Assembly: GCF_900176645.1 (NCBI RefSeq)
Contig: NZ_FXAN01000042.1
Location: forward strand, 1 to 64,000
DNA length: 64,000 bases
Direction: 5' to 3'
Source: Burkholderia singularis
Lineage (GTDB): Bacteria > Pseudomonadota > Gammaproteobacteria > Burkholderiales > Burkholderiaceae
Of the stretch, positions 1-9,279 are shown in pieces. The position numbers were made by a program, and so were the translations under genes. Positions within the stretch are counted from its first letter, which is position 1. Each line of letters starts with the position of its first letter. The notes beneath the pieces were generated by a model. The model had not been told where the DNA came from. It saw nothing but the letters and a program-made list of their open reading frames with translations, and did not search any database.

Positions 1-98
1 TGCTGGAGTCGCAGTTGCAGGCCAATCAGTTGACAGGCGCGCAGGCCGTCTCGACGGTCAATCTGATTCGCGCGTTGGGCGGCGGGTGGTACAGCTAA
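1..98 (+). CDS. RND efflux outer-membrane lipoprotein, NodT/OprM family (3' end only)
   Basis: Only the last 31 codons lie in the window, read in the frame that ends at TAA 96-98. The tail, with a QAVSTVNLIRALGGGW stretch followed by YS, is the characteristic C-terminus of NodT/OprM-type outer-membrane channel lipoproteins of RND multidrug pumps; these 'LIRALGGGW' endings are highly conserved in Burkholderia pumps. The membrane-fusion and pump genes would be expected upstream, outside the window. The substrate cannot be told from this fragment. Confidence 0.85.
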   Translation, partial: LESQLQANQLTGAQAVSTVNLIRALGGGWYS

Positions 99-623
99 CG
101 ATGCCGCTGGGATATCGATTCAAGTTAGCTTCATTTCCTGACGCGGCTTCGATCAGGACCAGAGGCGCGCGTTTACAAAAAGTTGCAAAAACGATATCGC
201 ATCAATTGGAATTTCACGAAATTCGGCTTGTAAAATAATCAGAATGAAAATTCATTGGAAATGTAATGTTTGAAATGTAATTTTTTATAAATTGATTTGC
301 TTCAATTGGTAATGGAAATTTCCGTTCCGCTAGAGGCGGCCTTCATATTGCAGATACTGACATGGCCTAGAAATAAAAGTCTCAGTAGTCTTCTGCGTAT
401 TATGGAAGCGAAATTCCATAATAGGAAAAAATGAAAAAAATATTTGATTATTTATCTTTGAATAAATATAATTTGATCTTGTCCGACGGGTCCTGTTCAT
501 CATGATGTTCATTCGTTGAATCGACCATGTGATGGTGAGGGCTATCTGTGCCCGAGTCGTCATGTGCGAGCCGATCTCTCGTAATCGGGGCCGGTGGGGA
601 GTCGCATGAATGCAGGAGACGAT
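99..623. other. A/T-rich intergenic region
   Basis: No convincing gene. Positions about 170-480 are strikingly A/T-rich compared with the coding DNA on either side, with many short A and T runs. This would fit a promoter or silencer-bound (H-NS-like) regulatory region, or a recombination boundary. No clear terminator for the efflux gene is visible. Confidence 0.6.
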
Positions 624-932
624 ATGGCGACGGGTCATTCCATACTGAAGATGTTGTCCGATTTTCTTGATCGTTGGACAGGTCACGACATGGTGTTGCC
701 CCACGCGTTAGCCGAGCAAATTCGCGCGGAACTCTTGATGAACAAACATTCGCATGCGGTCTCTTCGGGAGGGTTCGTATCCGTATGCGAGGCAATGCCC
801 GATGCATCGGCGATTGCATCAAGCATGCCCTCGGCAATGCCAGTCGAAGGGCGGAACCGCACCCTGCCTTGGGTGCGGGCGAACACGCGGGGTGCGTACC
901 CCGTATCGGATTGCGGGGAGCGGCCGATATAA
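624..932 (+). CDS. Possible small hypothetical protein (102 aa)
   Basis: The ATG at 624 is preceded by AGGAG at 614-618 with ideal spacing, and a second in-frame ATG at 606 also has a GGGGAG upstream. The first 45 residues (MATGHSILKMLSDFLDRWTG and on to an AEQIRAELL segment) look like an amphipathic helical protein. The second half is compositionally less convincing, so the gene may be truncated or degenerate. I recognise no family. The reading frame overlaps other open frames on both strands, so coding status is uncertain. Confidence 0.3.
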   Translation: MATGHSILKMLSDFLDRWTGHDMVLPHALAEQIRAELLMNKHSHAVSSGGFVSVCEAMPDASAIASSMPSAMPVEGRNRTLPWVRANTRGAYPVSDCGERPI

Positions 933-1134
933 ATGCAGCCGCGACGCAGACGCCTGCGTTGACGGTACGGCCCATATGTCTAGAAGCGTGCGGCTCAGCA
1001 CGCCGAAAAATCTCGATGACCCAGATGCAGTCGGGGTGCGATGTCGGAAGGAGTGACGCCGACGTCGCGCTGGCGTGCGCCAGGAAGACGAGACGCATTG
1101 AGAAGCAGGCCGATGTTCATCCACGAGGGAAACG

Positions 1135-1263
1135 ATGTCGATCAAGCGTATTGGATTTACAACCGCATTCGCGCACGGCCGGGCGCATGACTTTCCTGCC
1201 GGCCGCGCATTCGGGCGTCCGCATGCAATGAGCGGGGCGCGTGGCCAGTTCGGTATGCCGTAG
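1135..1263 (+). CDS. Possible 42-residue small ORF
   Basis: This short frame starts at ATG 1135 behind a good ribosome site (GAGGGA at 1125-1130) and runs to TAG at 1261-1263. The product starts MSIKRIGFTTAFAHGRAHDF and is rich in Gly, Ala, His and Arg. It has no obvious signal peptide and matches no family I know. It sits 230 bases upstream of, and co-oriented with, the AraC-family regulator, so it could be a leader or small regulatory peptide, or a chance ORF. The rest of the 933-1496 stretch holds nothing else I can support. Confidence 0.2.
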   Translation: MSIKRIGFTTAFAHGRAHDFPAGRAFGRPHAMSGARGQFGMP

Positions 1264-1496
1264 TCGTACTCAGCACGATCCATTGTGTCCCGATGAGTGA
1301 TTGGCAGATGCGCCATCATGTGCCGATGGCGCTGTTCGAACCATAGATCGGCATCGCGCGATCTCGCCGGCATTCACGGCACCGAACTCAAAACTCACCG
1401 CTTTGCCGCATTGGCTATACGCCGATTCGATCGGCAGGGATGCGCATTGGTATTTCCCCACTCTACATATCGATATCTATAAGAATTGGAGGCAAT

Positions 1497-2537
1497 ATGT
1501 CTGACCCGGTTTTTTTTGAGTTTTCGACATCTCCTTATTCATCCTCAGATAAACTCGATGCATGGCGCGATCAGAACGTATTGGCCCAGGTGGTACCCGG
1601 AAATCGCGGCATTTCAAACGATTCCACGATTGACAGTCATTTTCACGGCATTCATGTCAATCAATTGATGATTGGTAATGTAACGTACACCACGAAGTAT
1701 CAGGACGATCCGGTGAGTTATGACGCAATTCGCTGTGACAAGCGGATTCGCGAAGACGGGTTTGATCATTATTTTTTCAGAACGAGCAAGGAAAATGCAT
1801 GGCGTGCGAGCAAGTTCGACAGTGTCGAACACGTGCTGCCTCATCAGATCGCCATCGCCGACTTGACGAAGCCTTACCAGGTGGAGGTACATGCGGGGAG
1901 CTTCGTTGTGCTTATGGTGCCGCGCAAACTGATTCCATTCGATTTGTCCGAGCGCCACGGCACGGTCGTCAGCGGCACGCTGGCCGCACTGACGAGTCAG
2001 TATCTCCACTCACTGGTGACGAAGCTACAGGACATTTCCGCAGCGGAAGTTCCGAATGTCGCCCAGGCAACCTTGGGTATGCTGACCGCGATGTTGATGC
2101 CGACGAAGGATAATCTGCACCAGGCCCAATCCGAGTTGAAGGTCGAAATGTTCGGCCGCATCAAGAAGTACATCGCCGCGAATCTGGCATCGCCCGCGCT
2201 GAGTGTCGAGTCGATTTGCAAAGAGGTCGGATTATCGAGAGCGAGTTTGTATCGGCTGTTTGCCGAGAATAATCTCGGCGTCAATGAATATATCAAGGTG
2301 GCCAGACTGCGGAAGATATATTTGATACTTTCGATGCAAGGCGAGCCGAAGCGGCGGCTCTCAGATATCGCTTACCAGTATGGTTTTTATAGCGTGTCCA
2401 CCTTGACGAGAGACTTCAAAAAATACTTTGGATTTACACCCAAGGAAATCCAAAGCGCGGTATGGGGCGCCAATCTAAAGATGAGAGAGCGCTCCGACAG
2501 GACGGCGCGGGATTACAAGGGATGGCACTACGTTTGA
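1497..2537 (+). CDS. AraC-family transcriptional regulator (346 aa)
   Basis: A DNA-binding regulator with an N-terminal sensing or dimerisation half (roughly residues 1-205) and a C-terminal double helix-turn-helix. The AraC part starts around FGRIKKYIAANLASPALSVE, with the first HTH at VESICKEVGLSRASLYRLF. The second ends in the typical SDIAYQYGFYSVSTLTRDFK and FGFTPKE signature. The start at 1497 is chosen because GGAGG lies at 1488-1492; an upstream in-frame ATG at 1440 lacks a site. The layout resembles AraC proteins with an AraC-binding-like (OxyR/FeaR-type) N-terminus, so an aromatic or amine substrate is possible but not shown. The gene stands alone, downstream of an unusual A/T-rich region, and the target genes are unknown. 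Confidence 0.9.
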   Translation: MSDPVFFEFSTSPYSSSDKLDAWRDQNVLAQVVPGNRGISNDSTIDSHFHGIHVNQLMIGNVTYTTKYQDDPVSYDAIRCDKRIREDGFDHYFFRTSKENAWRASKFDSVEHVLPHQIAIADLTKPYQVEVHAGSFVVLMVPRKLIPFDLSERHGTVVSGTLAALTSQYLHSLVTKLQDISAAEVPNVAQATLGMLTAMLMPTKDNLHQAQSELKVEMFGRIKKYIAANLASPALSVESICKEVGLSRASLYRLFAENNLGVNEYIKVARLRKIYLILSMQGEPKRRLSDIAYQYGFYSVSTLTRDFKKYFGFTPKEIQSAVWGANLKMRERSDRTARDYKGWHYV

Positions 2538-2716
2538 ACGAAATCCTGGTGTACGCGCGCAAGGGTGGATGGCGCATCGACGGACGACCCCGCTGGGCGC
2601 CTTCTAACAGGCGCTTCATCTTGAAGCGCGCGTGATATTTCGACGCCGGCCAAAGGTGAGAATTTTCGGGATTGGGAACGGGGTGGATCGCCGCCGGCTT
2701 TAATGCGGGCCCCTCA

Positions 2717-3181
2717 CTACAGCCGCTGCTGTTTCGCAAGCGTGAGCACGCGCGCCCAACGCAGTGCATCGCGCTTGCTCCGCATCGGCAGCGTCCATTC
2801 GGCGTGCTCTGCGTCGCGCACGGCGACGATCAGATACCAACGCTCGTCGCGTATCTCAACGCGGCAAGCGCCGAGGTCGCTCAGCGTATAACGGCCGTTC
2901 ACGCCATTTTGCGAGAGCCACAGTAATCCTTTCGTCGTCGATACGCGCAAGTAGCCCCAGGTGCGTTGCACCACATGCGTCCAGCCGTCGTTGTGCGCGT
3001 TCGGTGCGATTTCACGGTAACGCCTGACCCAAAAGGCGATCGCAGCCACAAGCAATACGGCGGCAGCGGCGGCCAAGCCTATCGCGGTCGTGCTGCCCAG
3101 CCAAGTGGCCATCGCATCGAAGGCGAGAACGGCGCCCCACATCAGTGCGGCGAGCACGAGTGGAATGAGCAGAAGTGGCAT
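2717..3181 (-). CDS. Small membrane protein, hypothetical (154 aa)
   Basis: The ATG at 3181 opens a protein with two clear hydrophobic helices in its first 70 residues (MPLLLIPLVLAALMWGAVLA and a second centred on IGLAAAAAVLLVAAIAFWV). A positively charged patch and a soluble C-terminal domain of about 80 residues follow, with several Trp and Arg. I do not recognise a named family. It lies just downstream of, and in the same direction as, the patatin/hbdH/adc operon (73 bases after the patatin stop) and could be co-transcribed with it. Earlier in-frame starts are disfavoured because the hydrophobic segment begins at this Met. Confidence 0.75.
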   Translation of the reverse strand: MPLLLIPLVLAALMWGAVLAFDAMATWLGSTTAIGLAAAAAVLLVAAIAFWVRRYREIAPNAHNDGWTHVVQRTWGYLRVSTTKGLLWLSQNGVNGRYTLSDLGACRVEIRDERWYLIVAVRDAEHAEWTLPMRSKRDALRWARVLTLAKQQRL

Positions 3182-3254
3182 GGTTGTCGACGGAAAGAAA
3201 AAAAGCGCGGCCGATGTAAACCGGCCGCGGATTGGCAGCAACGTTGAAAGAGCG

Positions 3255-4475
3255 TTACCGGATTCGGTGGATATCGTGCGTAACGAAGCCCGCGTCGTTG
3301 TTGGGCAGGTCGAGGCCGTCGCTCACGGAGAGCGTCTTGCGAATATCAGTGAGCCCGGCATTCCAGTGATCGCGCATCGTCGACAAGCCGAATTGCACGT
3401 CTTTGTACTGGTGCTCGTAGGATTTCTGTTGGTAGATCAAGTGCTGCACGTTGTAGCTGCGGCTGCACGACAGCTCTTCGGCTTTTTGGCACCATGGATC
3501 CTGCTTGCGCACGTCTTCGGGCACTTGCTCGAGTACCCGGCGCAGCACGTTGCGGAACCGTTGCTCGCGTTGCAGCATGTCGGTCACGAAGCGCGTGCGG
3601 CTCGAGTACTGGACGTCTTTGGTGCGTTCGGCAACATCGTTCAGCGATTCCGGCAACGGTCCGTGCGCGCTCCACAGATCGACCTGGAAGACGAGCGTGT
3701 TGCGGCGCGGCGTTGCGCGCAGCACCTCCATGAGCGGCGTGTTCGACACCACGCCGCCGTCCCAATAGAACTCGCCGTCGATTTCGACGGGCGGAAAGCC
3801 GGGTGGCAGCGCGCCGGACGCCATGAAGTGCTCGGGCCGCAACGTCGTTTTCGTGTTGTCGAAATACGCGAAGTTGCCGGTGCCGACATTGACCGCACCG
3901 ACCGATACCCGGATTTCGCCGGAATTGATCCGGTCGAAGTCGCACAGCTTGAGCAGCGTCGCACGCAGCGCAGACGTATCGTAATAGCTGACCTTCTCGG
4001 GCGGCTGCGTCATGTTCGGCAACAGCGGCGGAAAACGCGGCACGAAAAAGCCGCGCTGTCCTTGCAGGAACGCGCTGGCGGTTTGCGTTGCGGTCAGCAT
4101 CGAGCGTAGATGCTCGTGGCTGTTGAACAGCGCGTGCTCGAACGCGGCCGGCAGCGACGGGAAGAAGGCGGGCTGGCAGATCGTCTCCCAAAACTCCCGC
4201 AGCCGCTCGACGCGCCGCTCGGGCGGATTGCCGGCGATCAACGCGGTATTGAGCGCACCGATCGAGATGCCGGCGATCCAGTTGAGCGGAATCCTCGCAT
4301 CATGAAGCCCTTCGAACACGCCGGCTTGATACGAGCCGAGCGCGCCGCCGCCTTGCAGCACGAGTGCGATCGTTTCATACGGCAGATCGCGGGCCGGCAC
4401 GTGTGGTGCACTTGCTTCGTTGTGCAGGATTTCCGGGTCGACCGCCTGCTTCTCGGTCCGGGCGCGCGGTTTCAT
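3255..4475 (-). CDS. Patatin-like phospholipase with DUF3734 domain (406 aa)
   Basis: A serine lipid acyl hydrolase of the patatin family. The oxyanion-hole motif [15 protein letters not shown] is at residues 38-52, the nucleophile elbow GISIGALN puts Ser71 in GxSxG, and the Asp of the dyad lies in the later [13 protein letters not shown] segment. After the catalytic domain comes a C-terminal region ([14 protein letters not shown] onward) typical of DUF3734 patatins. The ATG overlaps the TGA of the upstream dehydrogenase in a 4-base ATGA, implying translational coupling. Position beside 3-hydroxybutyrate dehydrogenase and acetoacetate decarboxylase suggests a role in PHB granule or lipid turnover. 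The family fits well; the substrate is inferred from context. Confidence 0.93.
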   Translation of the reverse strand: MKPRARTEKQAVDPEILHNEASAPHVPARDLPYETIALVLQGGGALGSYQAGVFEGLHDARIPLNWIAGISIGALNTALIAGNPPERRVERLREFWETICQPAFFPSLPAAFEHALFNSHEHLRSMLTATQTASAFLQGQRGFFVPRFPPLLPNMTQPPEKVSYYDTSALRATLLKLCDFDRINSGEIRVSVGAVNVGTGNFAYFDNTKTTLRPEHFMASGALPPGFPPVEIDGEFYWDGGVVSNTPLMEVLRATPRRNTLVFQVDLWSAHGPLPESLNDVAERTKDVQYSSRTRFVTDMLQREQRFRNVLRRVLEQVPEDVRKQDPWCQKAEELSCSRSYNVQHLIYQQKSYEHQYKDVQFGLSTMRDHWNAGLTDIRKTLSVSDGLDLPNNDAGFVTHDIHRIR

Positions 4476-5257
4476 TGCATGAACCAGCCGTGGCTGACGA
4501 TGAACGATTGGCCGGTGAGTGCGGCGCTCGGGAATGCCGACAGGAACAGCACCGTCTTTGCGACATCCTCGACGGTGGTGAACACGCCGTCGACCGTTTG
4601 GCCGAGCATCACTTTCTTCACCACTTCGTCTTCGCTGATGCCAAGCTCTTTCGCTTGTTCGGGAATCTGCTTGTCGACGAGCGGCGTGCGCACGAAGCCG
4701 GGGCACACGACATGCGAGCGCACGTTGTGCTTCGCGCCTTCCTTCGCGAGCACGCGCGCAAGACCGAGCAGGCCGTGTTTGGCGGTTACGTAGGCCGACT
4801 TGAGGGGCGACGCCTCGTGCGAATGCACCGAGCCCATATAGATGACGACGCCGCCGCGATCGTCCTTGTACATATGCTTGAGCGCGGCCTTCGTGGTCAG
4901 GAACGCGCCGTCGACGTGGATCGCCTGCATCTTCTTCCAATCGGCAAACGGATAGTTCTCGATCGGATTGACGATCTGGATACCCGCATTCGACACGAGA
5001 ATGTCGACCGAGCCGAACGTCTGGGCGACCTTGTCGATGCCGGTGTTGACCGCGTCCTCATTCGTCACGTCCATTGCGACGCCAATTGCCTTGCCGCCCG
5101 CTTGCTCGATTTCCGCGGCGACCGCATTGGCACCGTCCTGGTTCAGGTCAGCGATCGCAACGGCCGCGCCTGCGCGAGCGAGTTCCAGCGCGATTTCCTT
5201 GCCGATGCCGCTTGCGGCGCCCGTCACGACCGCGGTTTTGCCGTTCAGATTGCTCAT
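4472..5257 (-). CDS. hbdH: 3-hydroxybutyrate dehydrogenase, short-chain dehydrogenase (261 aa)
   Basis: A classical SDR of 261 residues that interconverts (R)-3-hydroxybutyrate and acetoacetate with NAD(H). The cofactor motif TGAASGIG is at residues 12-19, NNAG-equivalent SNAG at 89-92, catalytic Ser143, and Y156xxxK160 in AYVTAK. The sequence closes with VSHGWFMQ, very like the C-terminal seal of bacterial 3-hydroxybutyrate dehydrogenases. It sits in the middle of a three-gene operon: acetoacetate decarboxylase upstream (46-base gap) and patatin downstream (ATGA overlap). This supports a PHB or ketone-body catabolic role. A different SDR specificity is possible, but length and ending favour this call. 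Confidence 0.92.
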   Translation of the reverse strand: MSNLNGKTAVVTGAASGIGKEIALELARAGAAVAIADLNQDGANAVAAEIEQAGGKAIGVAMDVTNEDAVNTGIDKVAQTFGSVDILVSNAGIQIVNPIENYPFADWKKMQAIHVDGAFLTTKAALKHMYKDDRGGVVIYMGSVHSHEASPLKSAYVTAKHGLLGLARVLAKEGAKHNVRSHVVCPGFVRTPLVDKQIPEQAKELGISEDEVVKKVMLGQTVDGVFTTVEDVAKTVLFLSAFPSAALTGQSFIVSHGWFMQ

Positions 5258-5303
5258 GATCGAATTCCTATGGAGAATGGGGTGGAAGAAAAAATGACGC
5301 GCG

Positions 5304-6044
5304 TCACTGCGCGAGGTAATCGTAGACGACTTCGCCCAAGCCGAGTGTCAAATCGGCGATCAGATGGCGCGCCTCGACGACTTCGAGCACCGGCAGATCG
5401 GCAACGGGCGCAAGCGCGTGCTGCGAGAGCGACAGCGCAGCGGGGCCGGTCCATGCGCCTTTCATCGTGATGTCCTGCAGGTAATAGCGGACGAGTTCGC
5501 ACACGCGCGGCGAGCCGTCGACGTGTGGAATGATCTTGAGCAGGAAATTCGCTCCACCGAGGCGCTTGGCTTGCTCGGCGATATCGAGTTCCTTGTGCTT
5601 GTAGCCCATCGTGCCCGTCGCGACGCGCACGGGGCCATAGTCGAGCGTGCCGAGCAGCGTATCGATGTGGGTCTCGAGCGTCGGCTGTGCGAGTTTTTTC
5701 GGGAAGCCCCACAATTCGCGGCCTCCCGCAATCGGCGGATGGTCGTTCAGGTACATGGCGAGCGTGTAGCTGCCCGGCTGACCATTGAATTCGACGGGAA
5801 TCACCTGTCCGCTCTCGGTGTAATCGCCGAAACCCGTCGAATCGGGCATCCGGATGAATTCGTAATGGACGAGAGGCTCGGTGACTTTCAGCGGCTCCGG
5901 AACGATTTCGCGCAGGCGATCGATGTCGGTGCGATAGGTGATGATCAGAAATTCCCGATTGACGAAACGGTACGGACCCATTGGGAATGCCGGGCTTGTA
6001 AGAGGCATCGCAAAAGCTTTCGATCGAACGTCGCTGGATTTCAT
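5304..6044 (-). CDS. adc: Acetoacetate decarboxylase (246 aa)
   Basis: The enzyme converts acetoacetate to acetone and CO2 through a Schiff base on lysine. The family signature around the active site is visible as [15 protein letters not shown], with adjacent Lys116 and Lys117 corresponding to the catalytic lysine and its pKa-lowering neighbour in the clostridial enzyme. The length (246) is normal. The start at 6044 gives [20 protein letters not shown], the usual N-terminus; an upstream in-frame ATG is rejected because it adds an unrelated leader. It is the first gene of the adc-hbdH-patatin operon, so 3-hydroxybutyrate from PHB could flow to acetoacetate and then acetone. Confidence 0.95.
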   Translation of the reverse strand: MKSSDVRSKAFAMPLTSPAFPMGPYRFVNREFLIITYRTDIDRLREIVPEPLKVTEPLVHYEFIRMPDSTGFGDYTESGQVIPVEFNGQPGSYTLAMYLNDHPPIAGGRELWGFPKKLAQPTLETHIDTLLGTLDYGPVRVATGTMGYKHKELDIAEQAKRLGGANFLLKIIPHVDGSPRVCELVRYYLQDITMKGAWTGPAALSLSQHALAPVADLPVLEVVEARHLIADLTLGLGEVVYDYLAQ

Positions 6045-6512
6045 GGGTACTCCTTTCGTGGTCGTTTCGTTGGCAAGCAAGAGCACTCGCTATGCTAAGC
6101 GCGGCCGCGGTACTTGTGCGGTGCCGCACTTGGAAAAGATTATTGCGAAAATTAGTAAAACGAAATGACAAATTTTGACAATTGTGCAGTGGCGGTTTGG
6201 CGCGAATATCAGGCGGGAAGATTGGTTGTCAGGCGTTCGAAATATTTGGAATAAAAGAGAAAGGTGAGCTTTTTCGGGGAAGGAGTGGTGAGTGATTACG
6301 GGGAAAGGAAAGGTGGGCTGGCTTACCAAGAAAGGCCGCGCGATTGAACTTTCATCGAACTTGTGTTCTCGAACCCGCGCGTTGTTAGAATCTTCGACTT
6401 TCCTTTGGTTTTGTGGCGCTTCGGGTATTAAGTTGTTCTTAAGCATGTGCTTTTTAGCATTGGACGAACTTCACTACTCGATGCCGTGCGATTCCGCCAC
6501 TGTTTTCGTCCC
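6045..6512. other. Divergent intergenic region, adc operon and PAP2 promoters
   Basis: No gene in these 468 bases. Direct repeats TGACAA at 6166-6171 and 6176-6181 are spaced exactly 10 bases, one helical turn. On the minus strand they read as two TTGTCA elements upstream of adc, so they could be a -35 region or a regulator site. The sequence between about 6120 and 6300 is A/T-rich, as expected for promoters. Confidence 0.45.
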
Positions 6513-7109
6513 ATGCAAAATCTTAATCTCGCCATTTTTTCCGCGCTCAACGCGGGTTTGACGCCCAATTCAGCCGTTGCCCATTTTGGGGTGTTTGCCG
6601 CTGACTGGCTCGTGTACGCGGTGCCGATTCTGCTGCTGCTGACCTGGATCATGGGCGCGCGCCCAACTCGACGGCAGGCAATCGAAGCCGGTCTTGGCGC
6701 GTGCGCGGCGCTCGCGTTCGCGCAGGTGATCGGCTATTTCTGGTACTCTGCGCGGCCGTTCGCACTCGGTATCGGCACGCAACTCGTGCCGCACGCGCCG
6801 GACAGCTCATTTCCAAGCGATCACATGACCTTCGTTGCGAGCATTGCGGCGGGCCTTATCGTCGCGGCGGGGACGCGCACGGCGGGCATCGTGCTCGCGC
6901 TCATCGCGGTGGTGGTCGGATGGGGGCGTGTTTATGTCGGCGTGCACTGGCCGTTCGACATCGCGGGCGGCGTGTTGGTCGGAACGGCCGGTGCGCTGGC
7001 CGTTCATTTGTACGGCCGTCCGTTGACGGCGCTGCTTGATCGGATCGGCGAGGCGGTGCATGCCGCCACATTCGCACGGCTGCACGGCAAGTCGATTCGC
7101 ATCGACTGA
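6513..7109 (+). CDS. PAP2-family phosphatase, probable undecaprenyl-diphosphatase (198 aa)
   Basis: A multi-pass membrane phosphatase of the type-2 phosphatidic acid phosphatase superfamily. The three catalytic signatures are all present: YSARPFALG (Arg81-Pro82), SSFPSDHMT (residues 98-106) and GRVYVGVHWPFDI with Arg139, His145 and Asp149. The size and N-terminus (MQNLNLAIFSALNAG) resemble the BcrC group that recycles undecaprenyl pyrophosphate for peptidoglycan synthesis and confers bacitracin resistance. The start at 6513 is preferred over one 66 bases upstream, which would add a polar leader. The gene stands alone, divergent from adc. The lipid substrate is inferred from similarity to BcrC. 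Confidence 0.9.
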   Translation: MQNLNLAIFSALNAGLTPNSAVAHFGVFAADWLVYAVPILLLLTWIMGARPTRRQAIEAGLGACAALAFAQVIGYFWYSARPFALGIGTQLVPHAPDSSFPSDHMTFVASIAAGLIVAAGTRTAGIVLALIAVVVGWGRVYVGVHWPFDIAGGVLVGTAGALAVHLYGRPLTALLDRIGEAVHAATFARLHGKSIRID

Positions 7110-7144
7110 TTATTCAGGCTGATCGGCGCTCACGAAGTGACGAA

Positions 7145-7381
7145 TCAACCGGGCGTTTTCGCTTCGGCGGCATCGTTTGCGGCGGCGTGTTCGGCGTTCG
7201 TGCCGCCATGCAATTCGACGCTTTCATTCTGCCGCCGATGCGCGGCTTCGCGATCGGGCACACCGTCTTTCAGGATCGCGCACATCGCGACGAATAGCCC
7301 GATCGCGATTGTGGCAAGACTGCAATAGCCGGCAATCCTGAGCTTCTTCCCAATACCGGCGGAGTTGGATGGATGGGGCAT
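7145..7381 (-). CDS. Small single-pass membrane protein, hypothetical (78 aa)
   Basis: The frame starting MPHPSNSAGIGKKLRIAGYC has one strong transmembrane helix (residues about 14-36) and a polar, Ala/His/Glu-rich tail. No family is recognised. The ATG at 7381 gives the usual short basic segment before the helix; a longer version beginning at 7462 would add 27 residues without a hydrophobic signal. It is convergent with the PAP2 gene, and its function is unknown. Confidence 0.5.
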   Translation of the reverse strand: MPHPSNSAGIGKKLRIAGYCSLATIAIGLFVAMCAILKDGVPDREAAHRRQNESVELHGGTNAEHAAANDAAEAKTPG

Positions 7382-7603
7382 GGTGTATCGGGCAACGATG
7401 CACAACGCGCGAACGCTTGCTTCGGCGTTCATGACGAACCACGCCGGCGTGCGCCGTGACACCTTCGCCGGCGCAAACGCAGGCCGTCAAAATAGATATA
7501 GAACATTGCACGTGCGGATGCAACGGCGGCAACAGCCGCCGATCGCAATGCGCCTGCGGCTTGCCGGCGCGATGGGGGACGCCGGCTATCGCGGGCCACG
7601 GGC

Positions 7604-8431
7604 TTAGTCGTCGAGCGATTCGTGAACCGCGCTCGCGCCGCGCTTCCAATACGCGGCTGCTCGAATCCGTGATTTCGCGATGCCGCGCGCGCCGCACAGA
7701 TGCTCGCGCACGGCGCGCATCTCGGACGCTTCGCCGGCAGCCCATACATAGCCGTCGCCTGCCGGCAGCGGCAAATCGCGCAGCGCGCTGACCAGTTGAC
7801 TCGCACCGTTTGTGGTTTGCGCCGCATCGTTCCGATGGAGCCAAACCCGATACAGATTCGTGCGGGTGGCAAAGTCGATCTGCGCAGACGGATCAGCAAC
7901 TTCCAGCACCACCGTGACGCGCGCGCCGGCCGGCAATTCTTCGAGCCGCCGGGCGATCGCGGGCAACGCGGTGTCGTCGCCGATCAGCAGATGCCAGTCG
8001 AAATCCTTCGGGATAACGAATGAGCCGCGCGGGCCGCCGATGCCGAGCATTTGCCCGACCTGTGCGTGCGCCGCCCATTGCGATGCCGGACCCGGATGAT
8101 GCAGCACGAAATCGAGATCGAGTTCGCGCGCGTCGCGATCGTAGCGGCGCGGTGTGAAATCGCGTGCAACGGGGCGCGGCCGGTCTTCGGGGAACACGAT
8201 GCCGTTCGGGCCGAGTTCGGGGCGCGCGGGCGCGTCTTCGCCGGGAGGCGGAAAAAATACCTTCACGTGATCGTCGAACGACGCGGATTCGAAGTCGTGC
8301 AATTCATCGCCCGTGAGCGTGACGCGCATCAGATGCGGCGTGACGGCACTGACGTGCTTGACTTGCAGCAAGCGAAATTTCAGTGGGTGGCGCACGCGTG
8401 CGACCATGCGCTCGGTCATCGGTTGGGTCAT
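7604..8431 (-). CDS. Siderophore-interacting protein, FAD/NAD(P)H ferric-siderophore reductase (YqjH/ViuB type, 275 aa)
   Basis: A cytoplasmic flavoprotein that reduces ferric siderophores to release iron. The N-terminal ferredoxin-reductase-like barrel contains the SIP-family FAD signature ARDFTPRRYD (about residues 89-98, in place of RxYTxR). The region after VGQMLGIGGPRGSFV binds the flavin phosphate, and the C-terminal half has the SIP-type YVWAAGEASEMRAVREHL segment. It ends in the family's RAAAYWKRG. The start at 8431 gives 275 residues, typical for the family. It lies 34 bases downstream of a YqjI-like PadR regulator, the pairing known from E. coli yqjH/yqjI, though there the two genes are divergent. 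Confidence 0.93.
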   Translation of the reverse strand: MTQPMTERMVARVRHPLKFRLLQVKHVSAVTPHLMRVTLTGDELHDFESASFDDHVKVFFPPPGEDAPARPELGPNGIVFPEDRPRPVARDFTPRRYDRDARELDLDFVLHHPGPASQWAAHAQVGQMLGIGGPRGSFVIPKDFDWHLLIGDDTALPAIARRLEELPAGARVTVVLEVADPSAQIDFATRTNLYRVWLHRNDAAQTTNGASQLVSALRDLPLPAGDGYVWAAGEASEMRAVREHLCGARGIAKSRIRAAAYWKRGASAVHESLDD

Positions 8432-8465
8432 GAAGCGGTTCTCCTTGAAAAGCCGATGCGGGCGC

Positions 8466-9260
8466 TCAGTCCGTTGTCCGGCCTTCGATTTCAGCGGTGG
8501 CGCGCCGCAAGATCGCCGCGATGCGGCGTTGCTCGTCGGCGCTCGCGCCGCTCTTGCGCAGCAGCGCATGTTTTAGCGCCATCCGCGCGTCAACGAATTC
8601 CTGAAGCCAGCCGCGCGTATCGTCGTCGGCCGGTGCGTCGCCAGCGAATGCGCGGCGCATGAATTCCATCTTGCGGCCGAGGTGCTCGAGCTTCGCAAAC
8701 AGCATCTCGACACGTTCGCGCTGCGCGTTCAAATGCGCACGGCCGGTATCGGCAAGCGCGTAGCGCTTGCGATTGCCTTCCGCTTGCACCGTTACGTAGC
8801 CGAGTTCCTCCAGATACGTAAGCGCGGGGTACACCATGCCGGGGCTGGGCACGTAAAAGCCGCCCGAGCGGGTGTCGAGCGCCTTGATCAGTTCATAACC
8901 GTGGCTGGGCTGATCGGCGAGCAGCGCGAGCAGCAGCAGTTGCAGGTCGTCCGCGCTGAACTGGCGGCCGCGTGGCAATGCGTCGTCGTTGCCGAAGCCG
9001 TTCGGGCCGCCGCCGAAGCCGCTGCCGAAACCTTCGCCGAACGGCCCGAAGCCGTGCCGGCCGCCGCCGCCGCGCCGGCGACCGCCGATCATGTGCCGCA
9101 TGTGATGAAACATCGCGAACGGTCCGTGACCAAGCCATTCGTGGCTGAACGGGTCGCGGCCGAATCGTTCACGATGATGATGTTCATGGGCGTATCGCCC
9201 GTGGCCGGATACATCGTGCATGCCGTCCATACGGCGCGAGAACAGATGAGCATGGCGCAT
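8466..9260 (-). CDS. PadR-family regulator with His/Gly-rich N-terminus, YqjI-like (264 aa)
   Basis: A winged-helix repressor: the PadR domain spans about residues 98-185 (LQLLLLALLADQPSHGYELI, then VYPALTYLEELGYV), followed by a helical dimerisation tail. The first 60 residues contain many histidines (HEHHHRERF and others) and a Gly-rich linker follows. This matches YqjI of E. coli, whose N-terminal extension binds nickel or iron and controls the ferric reductase YqjH. Here the reductase gene follows directly in the same direction, so the pair is probably autoregulated through the inverted repeats upstream. The metal specificity is inferred, not seen. Confidence 0.88.
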   Translation of the reverse strand: MRHAHLFSRRMDGMHDVSGHGRYAHEHHHRERFGRDPFSHEWLGHGPFAMFHHMRHMIGGRRRGGGGRHGFGPFGEGFGSGFGGGPNGFGNDDALPRGRQFSADDLQLLLLALLADQPSHGYELIKALDTRSGGFYVPSPGMVYPALTYLEELGYVTVQAEGNRKRYALADTGRAHLNAQRERVEMLFAKLEHLGRKMEFMRRAFAGDAPADDDTRGWLQEFVDARMALKHALLRKSGASADEQRRIAAILRRATAEIEGRTTD

Positions 9261-9279
9261 CTCAGGACTCCAATGTGTT

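Noticed and set aside
819..1373. Minus-strand open frame of 184 codons
   Set aside because: No ribosome site, Arg/Pro-rich composition, overlapped by other frames, no recognisable family.
4476..4940. Upstream extension of the patatin frame
   Set aside because: It overlaps the dehydrogenase in another frame and gives an Arg-rich leader; the ATGA overlap at 4472-4475 marks the real start.
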